In this document: positions 33,390 through 43,520 of the stretch, piece after piece
Position numbering within the stretch: position 1 is the first letter of the stretch
How the letters are laid out: each line of letters begins with the position of its first letter
Origin: Flaccisagitta enflata
Lineage: Eukaryota; Chaetognatha; Sagittoidea; Aphragmophora
Assembly (NCBI GenBank): GCA_965153355.1
Contig: OZ231126.1
Coordinates: 29,946,001 to 30,010,000 of the forward strand
Length of the DNA stretch: 64,000 nucleotides
Direction: 5' to 3'
Notes under the pieces: generated by a model
Database searches by the model: none
Told to the model about the DNA's origin: nothing
What the model saw: only the letters and a program-made list of their open reading frames with translations
Position numbers and translations under genes: made by a program

Positions 33390-33600
33390 TGACTCCGAGA
33401 CGTTATGGGATCGTGACCCAGATTCCACCTCCCGCGTCTCACATTCAACGCCACGGGACCGACATTTAGGACCACGTGACCCGAATTCCACGCCATATGA
33501 CGCAGACTCCATGTTTTTTGGCGCAGATTTGAAGCCATGGGACCGAGATTTAGTTCTACCTGACCCGAATTCCACGTCATACTATGACGCAGATGCAATA
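33390..33600. repeat. About 21-bp degenerate array (TGACCCGAATTCCACG)
   Basis: GTGACCCAGATTCCACC, GTGACCCGAATTCCACGCC, ATGACGCAGACTCCATG, GGGACCGAGATTTAG and CTGACCCGAATTCCACGTC follow at about 20-23 bp spacing. Confidence 0.72.
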
Positions 33601-34050
33601 TACTATATGCTATGGTAAGTATTCTATGCACGTCAATGTGAAAAGAAGACATTCACTGCCTTAACAAATGTTCACAGTTTTTAGCGTGGCACAGTCTTGG
33701 GCCTTTTAAGGCTTAACGGTGAAGACACCATGATTTTAAACATAATTAAGGTCTAGCAGGGAACCAATATCGTCAATCTCATAACCACTGTTTATTAAAG
33801 TAAAATGAGGTTTATGTGTGAAACGTTGCGCCAATTGTCAAGTACGTCGTTCAAGCGCCTATCTTATTCACTGCCTCTACCTGACTGCTTCTCTGCGCTA
33901 CATTTGAGCGAGTTATTCAGTTGCAAATGGAATCGAGACGTTGAACTGTAACAGTGACTTAATTTCTTTTACTGCGCAATTTTGGCAAAACGTTTGTGAT
34001 TACATGTACAATTCAAATTTAAGCTTCGTATTCTGATGAGGCCGGCAAGG
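33601..34050. other. 3' flank of the lectin gene, nothing recognised
   Basis: AT-rich sequence downstream of the lectin stop codon. I cannot place its polyadenylation signal with confidence. Confidence 0.35.
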
Positions 34051-34054
34051 CGTT

Positions 34055-34904
34055 TTAATGTCCGCAAGCCATCCAGTAGACCATAGCGTAGGTCTTTGCA
34101 TGAACTTTGAGGTTGGTCGGTCGGAGCAAATAGGACATTCTGAAGCCTTTGTTGGTAACTTGCTCGTACCAAACATGCGCCCAAATTGGCTGAAGGGACG
34201 CATCATCAACAGCTTTGCGCACTCCAATCACCATAGTCGGAGTTCCAACGAATGGCCTGGAAAAGTAAATATTGATTTCATTGAATTTCAGCCCCTCCCA
34301 CGACAAAAAAAAAAAAGAAAAAAAAATCAAAAAGAAAATCAACAACAACAATGAACGCTGGGCAGTCGTATTGATGTGGCAGTAGGGATGAGGAAGCGGT
34401 CGATTTTAGTACCGCTTCCACCGCTTCCGCTTCCATTTTGCAGTACAAATACTAGTAGCTATCCCATCCTCCAAAATGGAAGCGGTCAATCGCTTCCACA
34501 TCCCTATTTGGCAGGCAGTCAAGCACGGGCCATTTTGGAAAGTTGAATAAACCCTCACTGCGAAAACCTGCACTGCAACCTGCACCTTAACAACCTTACT
34601 TTACAAATGGAAGAATGGGCCAACAGACTGACTTAACCAGTAAAACCACAGTCACATTGGCTCATTAAGTCAGGTGCATGCGCCGACAGGGGGGGGAAGA
34701 ACAAAGGAAGAACACGAGTGTTGCTACTTACTTTTTGAAGTTGACTCTGCGGAAGGTGTAGGACTTGACCTGGCCCCAAATTCCGTTGGGAGACTTTGTC
34801 ACTTCCAGTCCACTTTCGCACCGAATCATTTCTGATTTACTTGAGAATAAAATGGATGGTAACATTTGTCCATGATAGGCTGTCTGTCTGTCTATCTGTG
34901 TGTA

Positions 34905-34936
<32 letters not shown>

Positions 34937-36164
34937 GGGCTGTCTGTCCGTCTGCCTGTCTGTCTGTCTGTTGTTCTTTGTGTCTGTCTGTTTCTCTATC
35001 TCAGTGCCTGTCTGTTTCAAATCACAAAATACGATGCTTTCTCATCTAAAGAACAGCACCAATCTAGTTTTACATTCATTTTTTTTTATTCAATCATTCA
35101 TTCATTCATTCGTTCATTCATTCATTCATTCATTCATTCATTCATTCATTCATTCATTCATTCATTCATTCATTCATTCATTCATTCATTCATTCATTCA
35201 GTCAGTCAGTCATGCCCAAATCGGGGATTGAAAAACGATCACTTCGTAAAAACCCAGGGGCGACCTAGTCTATCACGATCTGAAACTGCTTACGGCTCTT
35301 CAATTTTTTGATTTCGGCTTCGGCATTGTTGAGGCGCTCTTCGTTCTTGAGGAAGTAATTTTTGAGCACGTCAGCTGATCGATCTTCAAAGTCGAGTTCT
35401 TCGTCCATTTCCTCCTCAACGTTATCGTCAACTTCCTCGGATCGTGCTTCGACCTCCTCAACATTTTCTTCAACGACTTCGTCGACGTTTTCCGCTCGTT
35501 CTTCGACTTTCTCGTCAGCTCCTTCGGATCGTTCTTCGACCTTCTCGTCAGCTTCTGCAGCTCGATCGTTGACGTCGACTTCCGGTTCGGCGACGGCCAA
35601 ATATTCTTCCGCTTCCGATTTCTCGGTCAATTCCAAGTTGGAGTCGTCGTTGGCGATGTTCGAGTCGACCGCCGATTCCTCTCCCAAAACGCCTGAACAT
35701 TTTTAAAATACAATCATACAAATAAAAAACAAGGCCATATACACTACCCCTCATGGCGAAAAAACGCTCTCATTTTGTTTTGGTCACCGACGGACCGACG
35801 GACCGACCGACCGACACAGCAAGTTCTAGAGTCGCGTGTCCGCGACTAAAAATCACGGCTGTAAATGATATGACGCTAACAATCCATTTTGAATTCATGA
35901 TCCATCATAATCCATCATATTCACCGCAACCAAAACCGCGACAAAACATTTACACGCGTCAAAGCACCTCTACAACTATAACTGTAAGAAGCTTTCTTCG
36001 TCTGTCCGTCTATCTGATGGTTTGGTGTTCGGAAAGAGAGCAGCATATATTTGACCATCCATCCCGCGCAGGTGTTGGCCTTGTTGGTCTCGTTTCTTTA
36101 TCGTTATGCACTTACCGAGTCCCACCTGGAGAAGGAGGAGAAGACAAAGACCGCGAGCCAACAT
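34055..36164 (-). CDS. Secreted coiled-coil H-type lectin, four exons, 249 residues
   Basis: Exons on the minus strand are 36164-36116, 35692-35294, 34831-34732 and 34256-34055. Donors are GTAAGT, GTAAGC and GTAAGT; acceptors end GTTCAG, AAATCAG and TTTTCCAG. The phases (1, 1, 2) match exactly and the spliced frame is 750 nt with a TAA stop. Residues 1-17 (MLARGLCLLLLLQVGLG) are a signal peptide. Residues about 18-148 are very acidic and heptad-like with VEERAENVDEVVEE-type repeats, probably a coiled-coil stalk for oligomerisation. Residues about 151-249 match the H-type lectin pattern: IRCESG, YTFRRVNFKKPF, P-x-M-V-I-G, VTNKGFRMSY and a final VYWMACGH. Cys154 and Cys247 could pair. H-type lectins bind GalNAc or similar sugars outside the cell, in recognition or defence; the ligand here is unknown. 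The alternative of an exon 2 that reads through to TAG at 35265 would leave the lectin exons orphaned. Confidence 0.85.
34383..34506 (+). mobile_element. Short palindromic MITE, family D, in lectin intron 3
   Basis: The ends TAGGGATGAGGAAGCGGTCG and, inverted, TAGGGATGTGGAAGCGATTG enclose repeats of GGAAGCGG. TA at each end could be the target duplication (Tc1/mariner-like). The second copy is inverted at 58245-58380. It lies wholly within intron 3 (34731-34257). Confidence 0.8.
34881..35208 (+). repeat. (CTGT)n-core-(ATTC)n repeat, family E, in lectin intron 2
   Basis: A CTGT-rich tract, then a core of about 75 bp (TTTCAAATCACAAAATACGA ... CCAATCTAGTTTTAC), then (ATTC)n. The same three-part order occurs at 36526-36788, so the microsatellites and the core moved together. 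Confidence 0.82.
35729..35853 (+). repeat. Family A copy in lectin intron 1
   Basis: AACAAGGCCATATACACTACC, GTCACCGACGGACCGACGGACCGACC, and GAGTCGCGTGTCCGCGACTAAAAA. It is a shortened copy, opposite in strand to the lectin gene. Confidence 0.85.
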
Positions 36165-36248
36165 ATTGTCAGTTAGATGGAGGCAAAATCTCGGAAATTG
36201 GTCCAATAGAATTTAACAAATGAGGTCACAACTAAAAACGAGGAGAGT

Positions 36249-36255
36249 TTTTATA
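36249..36255 (-). promoter_or_regulatory. TATA box of the lectin gene
   Basis: TATAAAA on the minus strand, about 85 bp before the ATG at 36164, giving a predicted 5' leader of about 55-60 nt. A GGACCAATTT (CCAAT-like) lies between TATA and ATG, at about 36201-36210. Confidence 0.55.
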
Positions 36256-36525
36256 CCGGCTTTTGATTCTATTTGTTGTCATTTAAGAAGATTAACGCAG
36301 AAAAACTGAATCAGAATAAGAGAATATACGCCTTTCATGGTCCGAAGATTGACGTAATCGCCAAAACGCGAATATTTCTTCTCCATTCTCCAATCATTTG
36401 ACTTTTTTCTTCAAAAGAACCAACGACAATTGTACGGATAAACAGAACAAAAGAAATGATGAACGATATTTGTTATAAAGTTATCAAAACCCAACGAGAT
36501 GCATGGGGCTTTATTCTTTGACGAC
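36256..36525. other. Upstream flank of the lectin gene
   Basis: AT-rich sequence with no repeat that I recognise; it presumably contains upstream promoter sequence. Confidence 0.4.
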
Positions 36526-36788
36526 TGCCTGTCTGTCTGTCTGTCTGAATGTTTCGAATCACGAAATACGACGCTTTTTCATCTGAAGAACAGAACCAAT
36601 CTAGTTTTACGTTCAATATTTTTATATCCATTCATTCATTCATTCATTCATTGATTCATTCATTCATTCATTCATTCATTCATTCATTCATTCATTCATT
36701 CATACATTCATACATTCATTCATTCATTCATTCATTCATTCATTCATTCATTCATTCATTCATTCATTCATTCATTCATACATTCATT
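36526..36788 (+). repeat. (CTGT)n-core-(ATTC)n repeat, family E copy 2
   Basis: The core GTTTCGAATCACGAAATACG ... CCAATCTAGTTTTAC matches copy 1 with few changes, flanked again by CTGT and ATTC runs. It lies upstream of the lectin promoter. Confidence 0.82.
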
Positions 36789-36995
36789 TGATAAAAAAGT
36801 CTCATGGATGATTGCCTTCTTTGAGGCCGATGTCTGGAAAGACTGTAATTTGAGGAGAGACAATCTATCAGATTTCAATTTCATAAGTCATTTTACTTTT
36901 GTATTCTGCAAATCGAATTCCCCCACAAAATCAAGTTTCATTTCAATTAGTATTAGCGAAACCTGACACCCGACTATGTACCTCATTTTACGTCC

Positions 36996-37500
36996 TTTTT
37001 GGGCAGCGACCCCAGAGGAGCCGATGACCTATGATTCCGCATGGGGCAATATTTCCCCACCCCCAGCCTCAAACCAGATCTCCCAAGCCATAAGTCATGC
37101 CCATCAGACCCAAAATCAGGCCACGTGAACCCAAAATTAACCCCCTCAGACTTCAAATCAGGCCTTTCAGACCCCAAATCAAGCTTCTCAGAGCATAAAT
37201 TGGGTCTCTCAGACTCCAAAATCAGGCCTATTATACCCCTAATCAGCCTATTGAGACTAATTACAAGTCAGTCCTTCAAGACTGCAAATCAGGCCCCCCA
37301 GAAGCTAAATGACATCAGGCTTCTCAAACTCAAAGTCAGGCCCTTCAGACCCCAAATCAGGACTTCCGCACCCTAAATCAAGGCTGTCAAACTCTAAGTC
37401 AAACCTCTCAGGTCCTTTATCAGACCATCGTATCAACACCACTATGTTTTTAACATCAGTGGGGCATCGGGAACCGCTGACCATAATGACGCTTGAGCGG
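36996..37500 (-). repeat. Family B copy
   Basis: TTTTTGGGCAGCGACCCCAGAGGAGCC and GATGACCTATGATTCC form one arm. A copy-specific array (CAGACCCCAAATCAGGCC, about 21-24 bp) occupies 37070-37430. GGGGCATCGGGAACCGCTGACCATAATGACGCTTGAG forms the other end. Confidence 0.75.
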
Positions 37501-37726
37501 CCTGTTTTAAAATCCCCACTCGCGTGGCGAATTAGTCTTTCTCACCAAGTTGCATCTGTAACTGACCACGTGTCCGTCCGTTCGTCCGTCTGTCTGCCTG
37601 TCTACTCGTGGTTTGTTGTCCGTTGTATAGTCGCTTATTTTCCGCCCCTGTCTCCGGTAGACGTTGAAACAACGCAAATGAGCAAAACTATGCTCTGAAA
37701 GATCAGAAAACAAGTACTCAATTTTA

Positions 37727-38044
37727 CAGGCCTGTATATTCTTGAGTTTTCCCCCCCCCCGGTGGGGGGGGGGAAAAATCAAAGGGTCTGGAGATGGGGA
37801 AGGAAATGAAAGGGGGAAAAAAGAGAAAAAAAGGAAATTTGGGGAAAATATAACTTTTTACAGTACCAAATCATAAAACTCATTTAGTAAAACACAATTT
37901 AACACTATTTAAACCTTAACTACATAGTTTTATTGCTATATGGGGAAGAAAATCATGGATATAAAAATGCGACGCGACGCGTCGCGGGGAAGAAAATCAA
38001 AGGCAGGGGGGGGGAAAAAAAATCAAAAGCGACTCAAGAATATA
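37727..38044 (+). mobile_element. hAT-like MITE, family C copy 2
   Basis: CAGGCCTGTATATTCTTGAGTTTTC at the left, and inverted TATATTCTTGAGTCGC at the right, where the outermost CAGG is lost. A run of C, GGT, then a run of G forms a perfect palindrome at about 37751-37772. GCGACGCGTCGC at about 37974 is another palindrome. Confidence 0.78.
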
Positions 38045-38290
38045 TATGTTCTTTTAATTCGTCATCAAATAAGAGACAGAATCATACAGATCAGCACATA
38101 ACTATAAACTACGATGTAGCCAAGAAAAAAAAATAAATAAACAGAATCACAGGAATAAGCGGGAAAGTACGCGATCTTCATTGCACTGACTCAAAAGGCA
38201 AAAAGATTCATTCTAAAGGCAGCAAAAAGTCGATGAGCGAGAGAAAAATAAAAACAAAAACAAAAACAAAAACAAAAACGAAACAAATTC
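38045..38290. other. LINE 3' flank
   Basis: (AAAAAC)n at 38249-38279 lies directly after the LINE stop, seen as a T-rich (GTTTTT)n on the coding strand. The exact 3' end of the LINE is not resolved. Confidence 0.45.
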
Positions 38291-38297
38291 GGAGGAG

Positions 38298-41141
38298 CTA
38301 CTCGTTTTCAAGCACTAGATTGCGCGCAATATGAGATACGATCGGATTGTGATGTGAAAGAACAGAGCATTCAAATTTTCTTTTAGCCCTTTCGAAAAGT
38401 TCAATCAGAGACTTGTAGCCAAAGGATTCGCGTAATGTGCGTACACTTTCCCACCGATTGTAACCGAATATCAGTCGGAGAGCGTCGTTGATGGCAGTAC
38501 AACAGTCCTGCATTTGACGTGATGGATACTCCTTGACTGCCGCTGCGTATGAAAGGATAGGGACGCAGCATGAGTAGAGAAGTTGGAGTAATACCTCCTC
38601 GCTTGGTTTATTTACCGCTCTGAGTATGGAGTTGGATGCTCGGTAGAACTTTGAAAGTTCATTAGATGCGGAGAAAGTGAGACCTTTATTGCTAGCAATT
38701 GATGTGCCAAGGTAAGTGATTTTTTCCACGTACTCAATTTCGCGACCATTCAGCGTGACTGGATGTAGATTAGTGTAGTCTATTCTAGACTTTGAGAACA
38801 CTATTATCTTAGACTTGCTTGCATTGAATGACAGACCGTATTCATTGCAATAACTCGCGCATAACTGCACCATTTTGTCCAAAGCGTTTCTTGTGGGAGC
38901 CATAAGAACAAGGTCATCCGCAAATAAGATCATTGCAAGGAAAATACCAAACAAATGGCATCCTATATTTGCATCACGTAATATGGAGCATAAGTCGTCT
39001 ATGTAGCATCCAAAATAGTCCGGGGAATTTATCCCGCCTTGTTTAATGCCCAATGGCACGCGAAAATCTCTGCTGACTTCATTTGCCCATTTCACATTCG
39101 ACGTCATGTTGAGATACCAATAGACAAGGCAAATGAGAATGCATAATGGAATGTTCCTTTGGATAAGCTTAATGAAAAGACCGTAATGCGATATGCGATC
39201 GAAAGCCTTTGTGCAATCGAGAAATGCCACATAAACATTTGAGTTTTTCTCGGTAAAATGATTTACAGTGTTTTTCAAAGAGTAAAGTGCATGATCAGTG
39301 CTGGTTTTTCGCTTAAATCCGAATTGGAGATTATCTGTTTGCAGTAAATGTGACGTTTTAAGTTGTAATGCAAACTCAAATAATTTGGCAGGAAGGCAGC
39401 TGAGCGTGATGCCTCTGTAGTTGGCGGGATCTGAGAGATCACCCTGTGAATTCTTTACAATGGGCGTAATTGATCCTTTTAGAAAATCTGTAGGCACATA
39501 CCCATGTTGAATTAGACCGTTGAATAACAGGTGTAAATGACATATGAGAGTGGGACTGCCATAGAGAATGTGTTCAGGCCTGCAAACACCCGACGATGAT
39601 TTACCAAGTTTAACTTTTGAAACAACTTCTGTCATTTCAGACCATGAGAGAAGGTATGGCATAATGGTAGCATCCATATGTTGTGCTGAATAACGAGAGT
39701 AGAGCTCCTCGAATTTAGTCTTAAGTGCTATGTGTTCAGGTGTGTCATGATTGCTGTAGACGGACTCAAAATAAGTAGCAAATGTCTCCGCAATACCTTT
39801 GGGATCTGTAACCCCATTTATTCGAGTTGCCACGGTGTCTCGAGAATGATTTAGTTTCTTCCATGTCTTCCAAAAAGAGACTCCGTCCTTATTTAGAAGT
39901 TCTGTGTGCATTGCGTCATTATGTTCTTTTTCAGTCTGTCTTTTCTTCCTGCGTAATTGTATTTTGTACTGATAGTGACAATTTTTGCGACATTCGTAAA
40001 CAGGTCCACTTTTTGGGCAACCCAGAGCCTTCCAATGGTCATTGCACTCAATGGATTTTTCTTTAAGGTCAGAAAGCTCTTCATCCCAGAACGATCGTTC
40101 ATATTTTGGATTTGTCTTTGGCAGTATTGACTCTGCATTCACCAAAGCTGCCATGATGTCACAGTAATAGCGCTCCAAATCAATCTTATGGGAATCATCA
40201 ATACAACACTTATTGTCATGGAGAATTGAATGATATGGAACTTTGATATTTGACAATTGATTTTCCATAGTCTCCTGAAAGCGTGTGATGTGGTCATCTG
40301 ACAATTTCTTCCAGTTGACATATGCTGGAGTTTTGATATTTACGTGAGTAGATTCTGAGAGTGAAACTTTTAAATCCAGTTCCACTGGGCAGTGGTCCGA
40401 AAGATTGTCACCATGGGTTGAGATACGCACATTGCTCACTGAGTCCCAAAGATCATTACTCACAAGAATACCGTCTATCAAGGTATATGAATTAGTTTTG
40501 GCGTCAAAGCGTGTAAACGAAGATTTTTCATCAAAATTCACCATTTTGTCAAAGCACAAAAACAGGTCATGCTTTGCCATGAATTCGCGTATCAACTTTG
40601 AGTAAGGGTGATTCTCGCTATAAATGTTGCAATTAAGATCAGCGAGAATGATGCGTTTGCAATCTGGATATTGTTCAATAACGCTTTCCACGAAACCAAT
40701 TGTGTCACGATACAGGGACATGTATGTTTGCAAGTCCTTTGTGTTATAGAATGGAAAATAAACGTTGATAAGTAATATGGGAAATGAACTTGTTTCAAGA
40801 CGCATTATTGTGACTCGATCGTGTATATGGGTGAGGATTGGTTTGATGGCATTTGAATATTTTTTGTTGTATATAAACGCTGTGCCTCCAAACGGTCGTC
40901 CTTTTACTATGCGTGTTTGAACTGCGTCCTTCATTGCTGATGTGCCGAAGCTATCAAAATTTGTATGGAGAGATCTAATTTGGTTCACACCACTATGGTT
41001 TTTATAGGGAGGCTTTAGCCAATGTTCCTGAATGGCACGAATGGAATTGGGATTATGTTCACACTGAGAGTGAAGAAAGTTTTTGTTTCGCGAAAAGCCA
41101 TTAATGTTTTGAGTGGAAATAGTAATATTAACTGGATCCAT
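38298..41141 (-). CDS. LINE ORF2: endonuclease and reverse transcriptase, 947 residues
   Basis: Residues about 5-258 are an apurinic-type endonuclease: QNING (11), QEHW (38), NVYFP (126), LADLN (166), IDG (222) and SDH (248). This enzyme nicks the target DNA. Residues about 500-830 are the reverse transcriptase: YRGITLSCLPAKLFEF, FLDCTKAFD (640), GIKQGGINSP (698) and the FADD catalytic box (740-743), followed by LGTSIAS. It then primes cDNA synthesis from the nick. All key residues are present and the frame is intact, so the protein is probably functional. A C-terminal RNase H is absent, as expected for CR1/L2-like elements. Its ATG lies 14 nt upstream of the ORF1 stop, suggesting coupled or re-initiated translation. 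Confidence 0.88.
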   Translation of the reverse strand: MDPVNITISTQNINGFSRNKNFLHSQCEHNPNSIRAIQEHWLKPPYKNHSGVNQIRSLHTNFDSFGTSAMKDAVQTRIVKGRPFGGTAFIYNKKYSNAIKPILTHIHDRVTIMRLETSSFPILLINVYFPFYNTKDLQTYMSLYRDTIGFVESVIEQYPDCKRIILADLNCNIYSENHPYSKLIREFMAKHDLFLCFDKMVNFDEKSSFTRFDAKTNSYTLIDGILVSNDLWDSVSNVRISTHGDNLSDHCPVELDLKVSLSESTHVNIKTPAYVNWKKLSDDHITRFQETMENQLSNIKVPYHSILHDNKCCIDDSHKIDLERYYCDIMAALVNAESILPKTNPKYERSFWDEELSDLKEKSIECNDHWKALGCPKSGPVYECRKNCHYQYKIQLRRKKRQTEKEHNDAMHTELLNKDGVSFWKTWKKLNHSRDTVATRINGVTDPKGIAETFATYFESVYSNHDTPEHIALKTKFEELYSRYSAQHMDATIMPYLLSWSEMTEVVSKVKLGKSSSGVCRPEHILYGSPTLICHLHLLFNGLIQHGYVPTDFLKGSITPIVKNSQGDLSDPANYRGITLSCLPAKLFEFALQLKTSHLLQTDNLQFGFKRKTSTDHALYSLKNTVNHFTEKNSNVYVAFLDCTKAFDRISHYGLFIKLIQRNIPLCILICLVYWYLNMTSNVKWANEVSRDFRVPLGIKQGGINSPDYFGCYIDDLCSILRDANIGCHLFGIFLAMILFADDLVLMAPTRNALDKMVQLCASYCNEYGLSFNASKSKIIVFSKSRIDYTNLHPVTLNGREIEYVEKITYLGTSIASNKGLTFSASNELSKFYRASNSILRAVNKPSEEVLLQLLYSCCVPILSYAAAVKEYPSRQMQDCCTAINDALRLIFGYNRWESVRTLRESFGYKSLIELFERAKRKFECSVLSHHNPIVSHIARNLVLENE

Positions 41142-41604
41142 TGTTTCCGTTTGAGTTCATGGGCACACCATCACGAATTTTTGGAGCATAAAATCTCCTT
41201 ACTACAACGCCTTCTGGTAGCTCGAAGCTATCACTTTTCAAAGTATCCAAGTCTTTCTTTCGTATGCACACTTTGAAGCTCTTAAAACGATTATGAGGCA
41301 TATTCAGTTCCTCGGCCTCAACCACAGGCACTCCTTGGTCTTCAATGTTGAACTTAACGACATCAACACTCGTACTAGTATCAAAATATCCGAGGTACAG
41401 ATTTGTGGTTAAATCTGCCCCTCGCCACAATCTCAGTCCATCCGAAACTTTTTTCCCAATGACTATATCGGGTGATTTTCGATTTGGCCGAGAAGTCGAT
41501 TGACCATTTCCAGCTGAACGCGCAGTGATACCATTGTTTCTGCCGTTACGACCACTGTTGTTGTTATGAATGCGACCATCGCGGTTGAGACTGCCGACGC
41601 CGCG

Positions 41605-41683
<79 letters not shown>

Positions 41684-41689
41684 ATACGC

Positions 41690-41729
<40 letters not shown>

Positions 41730-41767
41730 GACGCTGTTGTTGTTGTTGACGCTGTTGTTGTTGACCC

Positions 41768-41810
<43 letters not shown>

Positions 41811-41815
41811 GACGC

Positions 41816-41862
<47 letters not shown>

Positions 41863-42936
41863 CTTAGCCGCGTCTCCGACTGTCGACGGCGATGGTGATG
41901 AAACAGCTATCGTAGCTGTCGTTGAGGTTGTTGTTGTCGACGGTGATGAAACACCACCCGTCATTAGGGCCGTCATCAACGCTGAAGGCGCCACTGACGT
42001 AGATGATAGGGAAGTAGCAGTTGTAACCACTGTCGAGAAAGTCGCTGTTGCAGCAGGGTGAGCAGCGGCTCCTAAATGACTCAAATCTTTGTCATCGTCG
42101 CCGCCAGACTCACCACCACCACCAATTCCGCCGGCGTCGTCCGTATTGTCGACTCCGCTTTTGCTGTTGTTGACACTATTGAGCGTAGGCCCGTCGCCGC
42201 CGTCAACAATGCCAATGTTTATTTCCGCGCCGCCGCCAGCCTCGCCGCCGATGTCGCCGCTAATGACGCCGCCGGCAGCGCCGCTGATAACGCCGTCGCC
42301 GTCGCCGCCGATAACGCCGCCACCAGCGCCGCGGATTACGTGCCGGTCGGTGACGTCACTGCGATCGTTGTCGTCATATCGCGGAAGCGCCAAATCTTTG
42401 GACGGATGTCGTGAAGGCGTTGGCATCACTCTCCGACTTGGCGATGAGAAAGGAGACGCAGATATAGCAGGTCTCGAGATGAGATTTGACATCAGCTTCA
42501 AAGCTGTCATAATTTCACTTTTGAATGAGTCTAACTGATCGCGTGTAACAAAGCAGTCTTTGCGCATATTAAGTAGAGTTCCATGAATTTGAGAGTTAGA
42601 AATCGAGCCATCTTCAGAGTGCGGAATGTTACTGTATTCCATAGCGACGCAAACTGGTTGCCAATCACCTCTGCCATCGCGCGTTTCCATCTCAAGTAAT
42701 ATGTCATGTAAGTCTTTGACTTTTTTGTCGGCAACACGCCGTTTCATAGCGGTTTTCCCGATGGCCATAAAATAGATTTCCTTTTGACGCCAAACATATT
42801 CGTCATCATGGTAAAACTTGTCGCAGTTTTTTATTATGTCATCATGTGGAATCGTTTGGAGTTTATTTTGCATATAGAACAATAGGTCCGAAACGACTAT
42901 TTTGTCCGTTTCCTTCACATATATATTCTTTTCCAT
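41128..42936 (-). CDS. LINE ORF1 with long polyglutamine tract, 602 residues
   Basis: The N-terminus (VSDLLFYMQNKLQTIPHDDI and FYHDDEYVWRQKEIYF) resembles the N-terminal domain of ORF1 proteins of invertebrate non-LTR elements. The middle is Gly/Asp/Ser/Thr-rich. Residues about 358-444 are polyglutamine, encoded almost only by CAA, with a few Arg. The C-terminus (LTTNLYLGYFDTSTSVDVVK, then FKSFKVCIRKKDL and PEGVVVRRFY) is the RRM-like nucleic-acid binding region found in such ORF1s. The protein probably packages LINE RNA in a ribonucleoprotein. The long pure CAA run is a microsatellite that should vary between copies, yet it keeps the frame. Confidence 0.8.
41604..41862 (-). repeat. (CAA)n within LINE ORF1
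   Basis: About 260 bp of GTT repeats on plus (CAA on the coding strand), interrupted by GACGCTGTT (adding Arg) five times and by single CCC and TAC codon changes. Confidence 0.95.
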
Positions 42937-42960
42937 CGTGTCATATCAAAATTCAGTGGC

Positions 42961-43420
42961 CCACTGGCCAGGATAGATTTCTGCCGTTAATGACCGGTGA
43001 GATCCTCGTGGTTTAGGATTATCCGTAGGGAAAAAAAAAATCGAGAAAATATTCTTGCTTGGAGCGGAGAGGTCTTTCTCTCACGAAGTCGATGGTTTAG
43101 ATTTTAAACAAGTGAAGTAGTAGAAATTAGCTTGCAATTTTAAAAAACGTAACACCGGTAATTCGCATGTTGGCGTTAGCTTATTCTTTACTTAGTCTCC
43201 ACTTTCCCCATTATTGAGCTCGTGTAAGGGCAAATTTTTTTCCTTCATACTTCGTTAGTCATTCATTTTTCATGTTTTCTTGCTCGGCCTATATACTCTT
43301 TCCTGTTTGCTGCCGTCTTCGTCTTCATCAAAAATGTGGGTCCTCTATGCTTCACACATGTGGAAATTTCTCCTTCTTCTCTTTCTCCATCTACGTCCAT
43401 CCCCCCTCCACTTCATGACC
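42961..43420. other. LINE 5' flank, no supported gene
   Basis: May include LINE 5' UTR to an undefined point. Nothing else recognised. Confidence 0.35.
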
Positions 43421-43424
43421 CAAA

Positions 43425-43520
43425 TTTGATCAAATTCTGCCAAATCCCGCCAAATCTGGTCGAATTTGGCCAAATTTGGCCAAATTCAGAAAAAATTCTG
43501 CCAAATTCTGCCCAAATATA
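43425..43520. repeat. CCAAATTTGG-type array
   Basis: CAAATTCTGCCAAATC and GGCCAAATTTGGCCAAATT words repeat every 9-10 bp; the GGCCAAATTTGGCC part is self-complementary. Confidence 0.75.

Larger units (their letters stand above)
38228..42960 (-). mobile_element. Full-length CR1/L2-like LINE with two intact ORFs
   Basis: ORF1 (602 codons) and ORF2 (947 codons) follow each other on the minus strand with a 14-nt overlap. ORF2 carries an APE-type endonuclease and a reverse transcriptase without stops or frameshifts. The order and the RT sequence resemble the CR1/L2-like group of animals. No target duplication was found; the outer limits given are approximate. Confidence 0.85.

Noticed and set aside
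35265-35293. Reading the acidic lectin exon through to TAG as a complete 2-exon protein
   Set aside because: The GTAAGC donor at 35293 joins in phase to the lectin exons, which otherwise have no start.
37507-37782. 91-codon minus ORF with CCGT-rich sequence
   Set aside because: It overlaps the end of family B and the start of MITE C; composition is repeat-derived.
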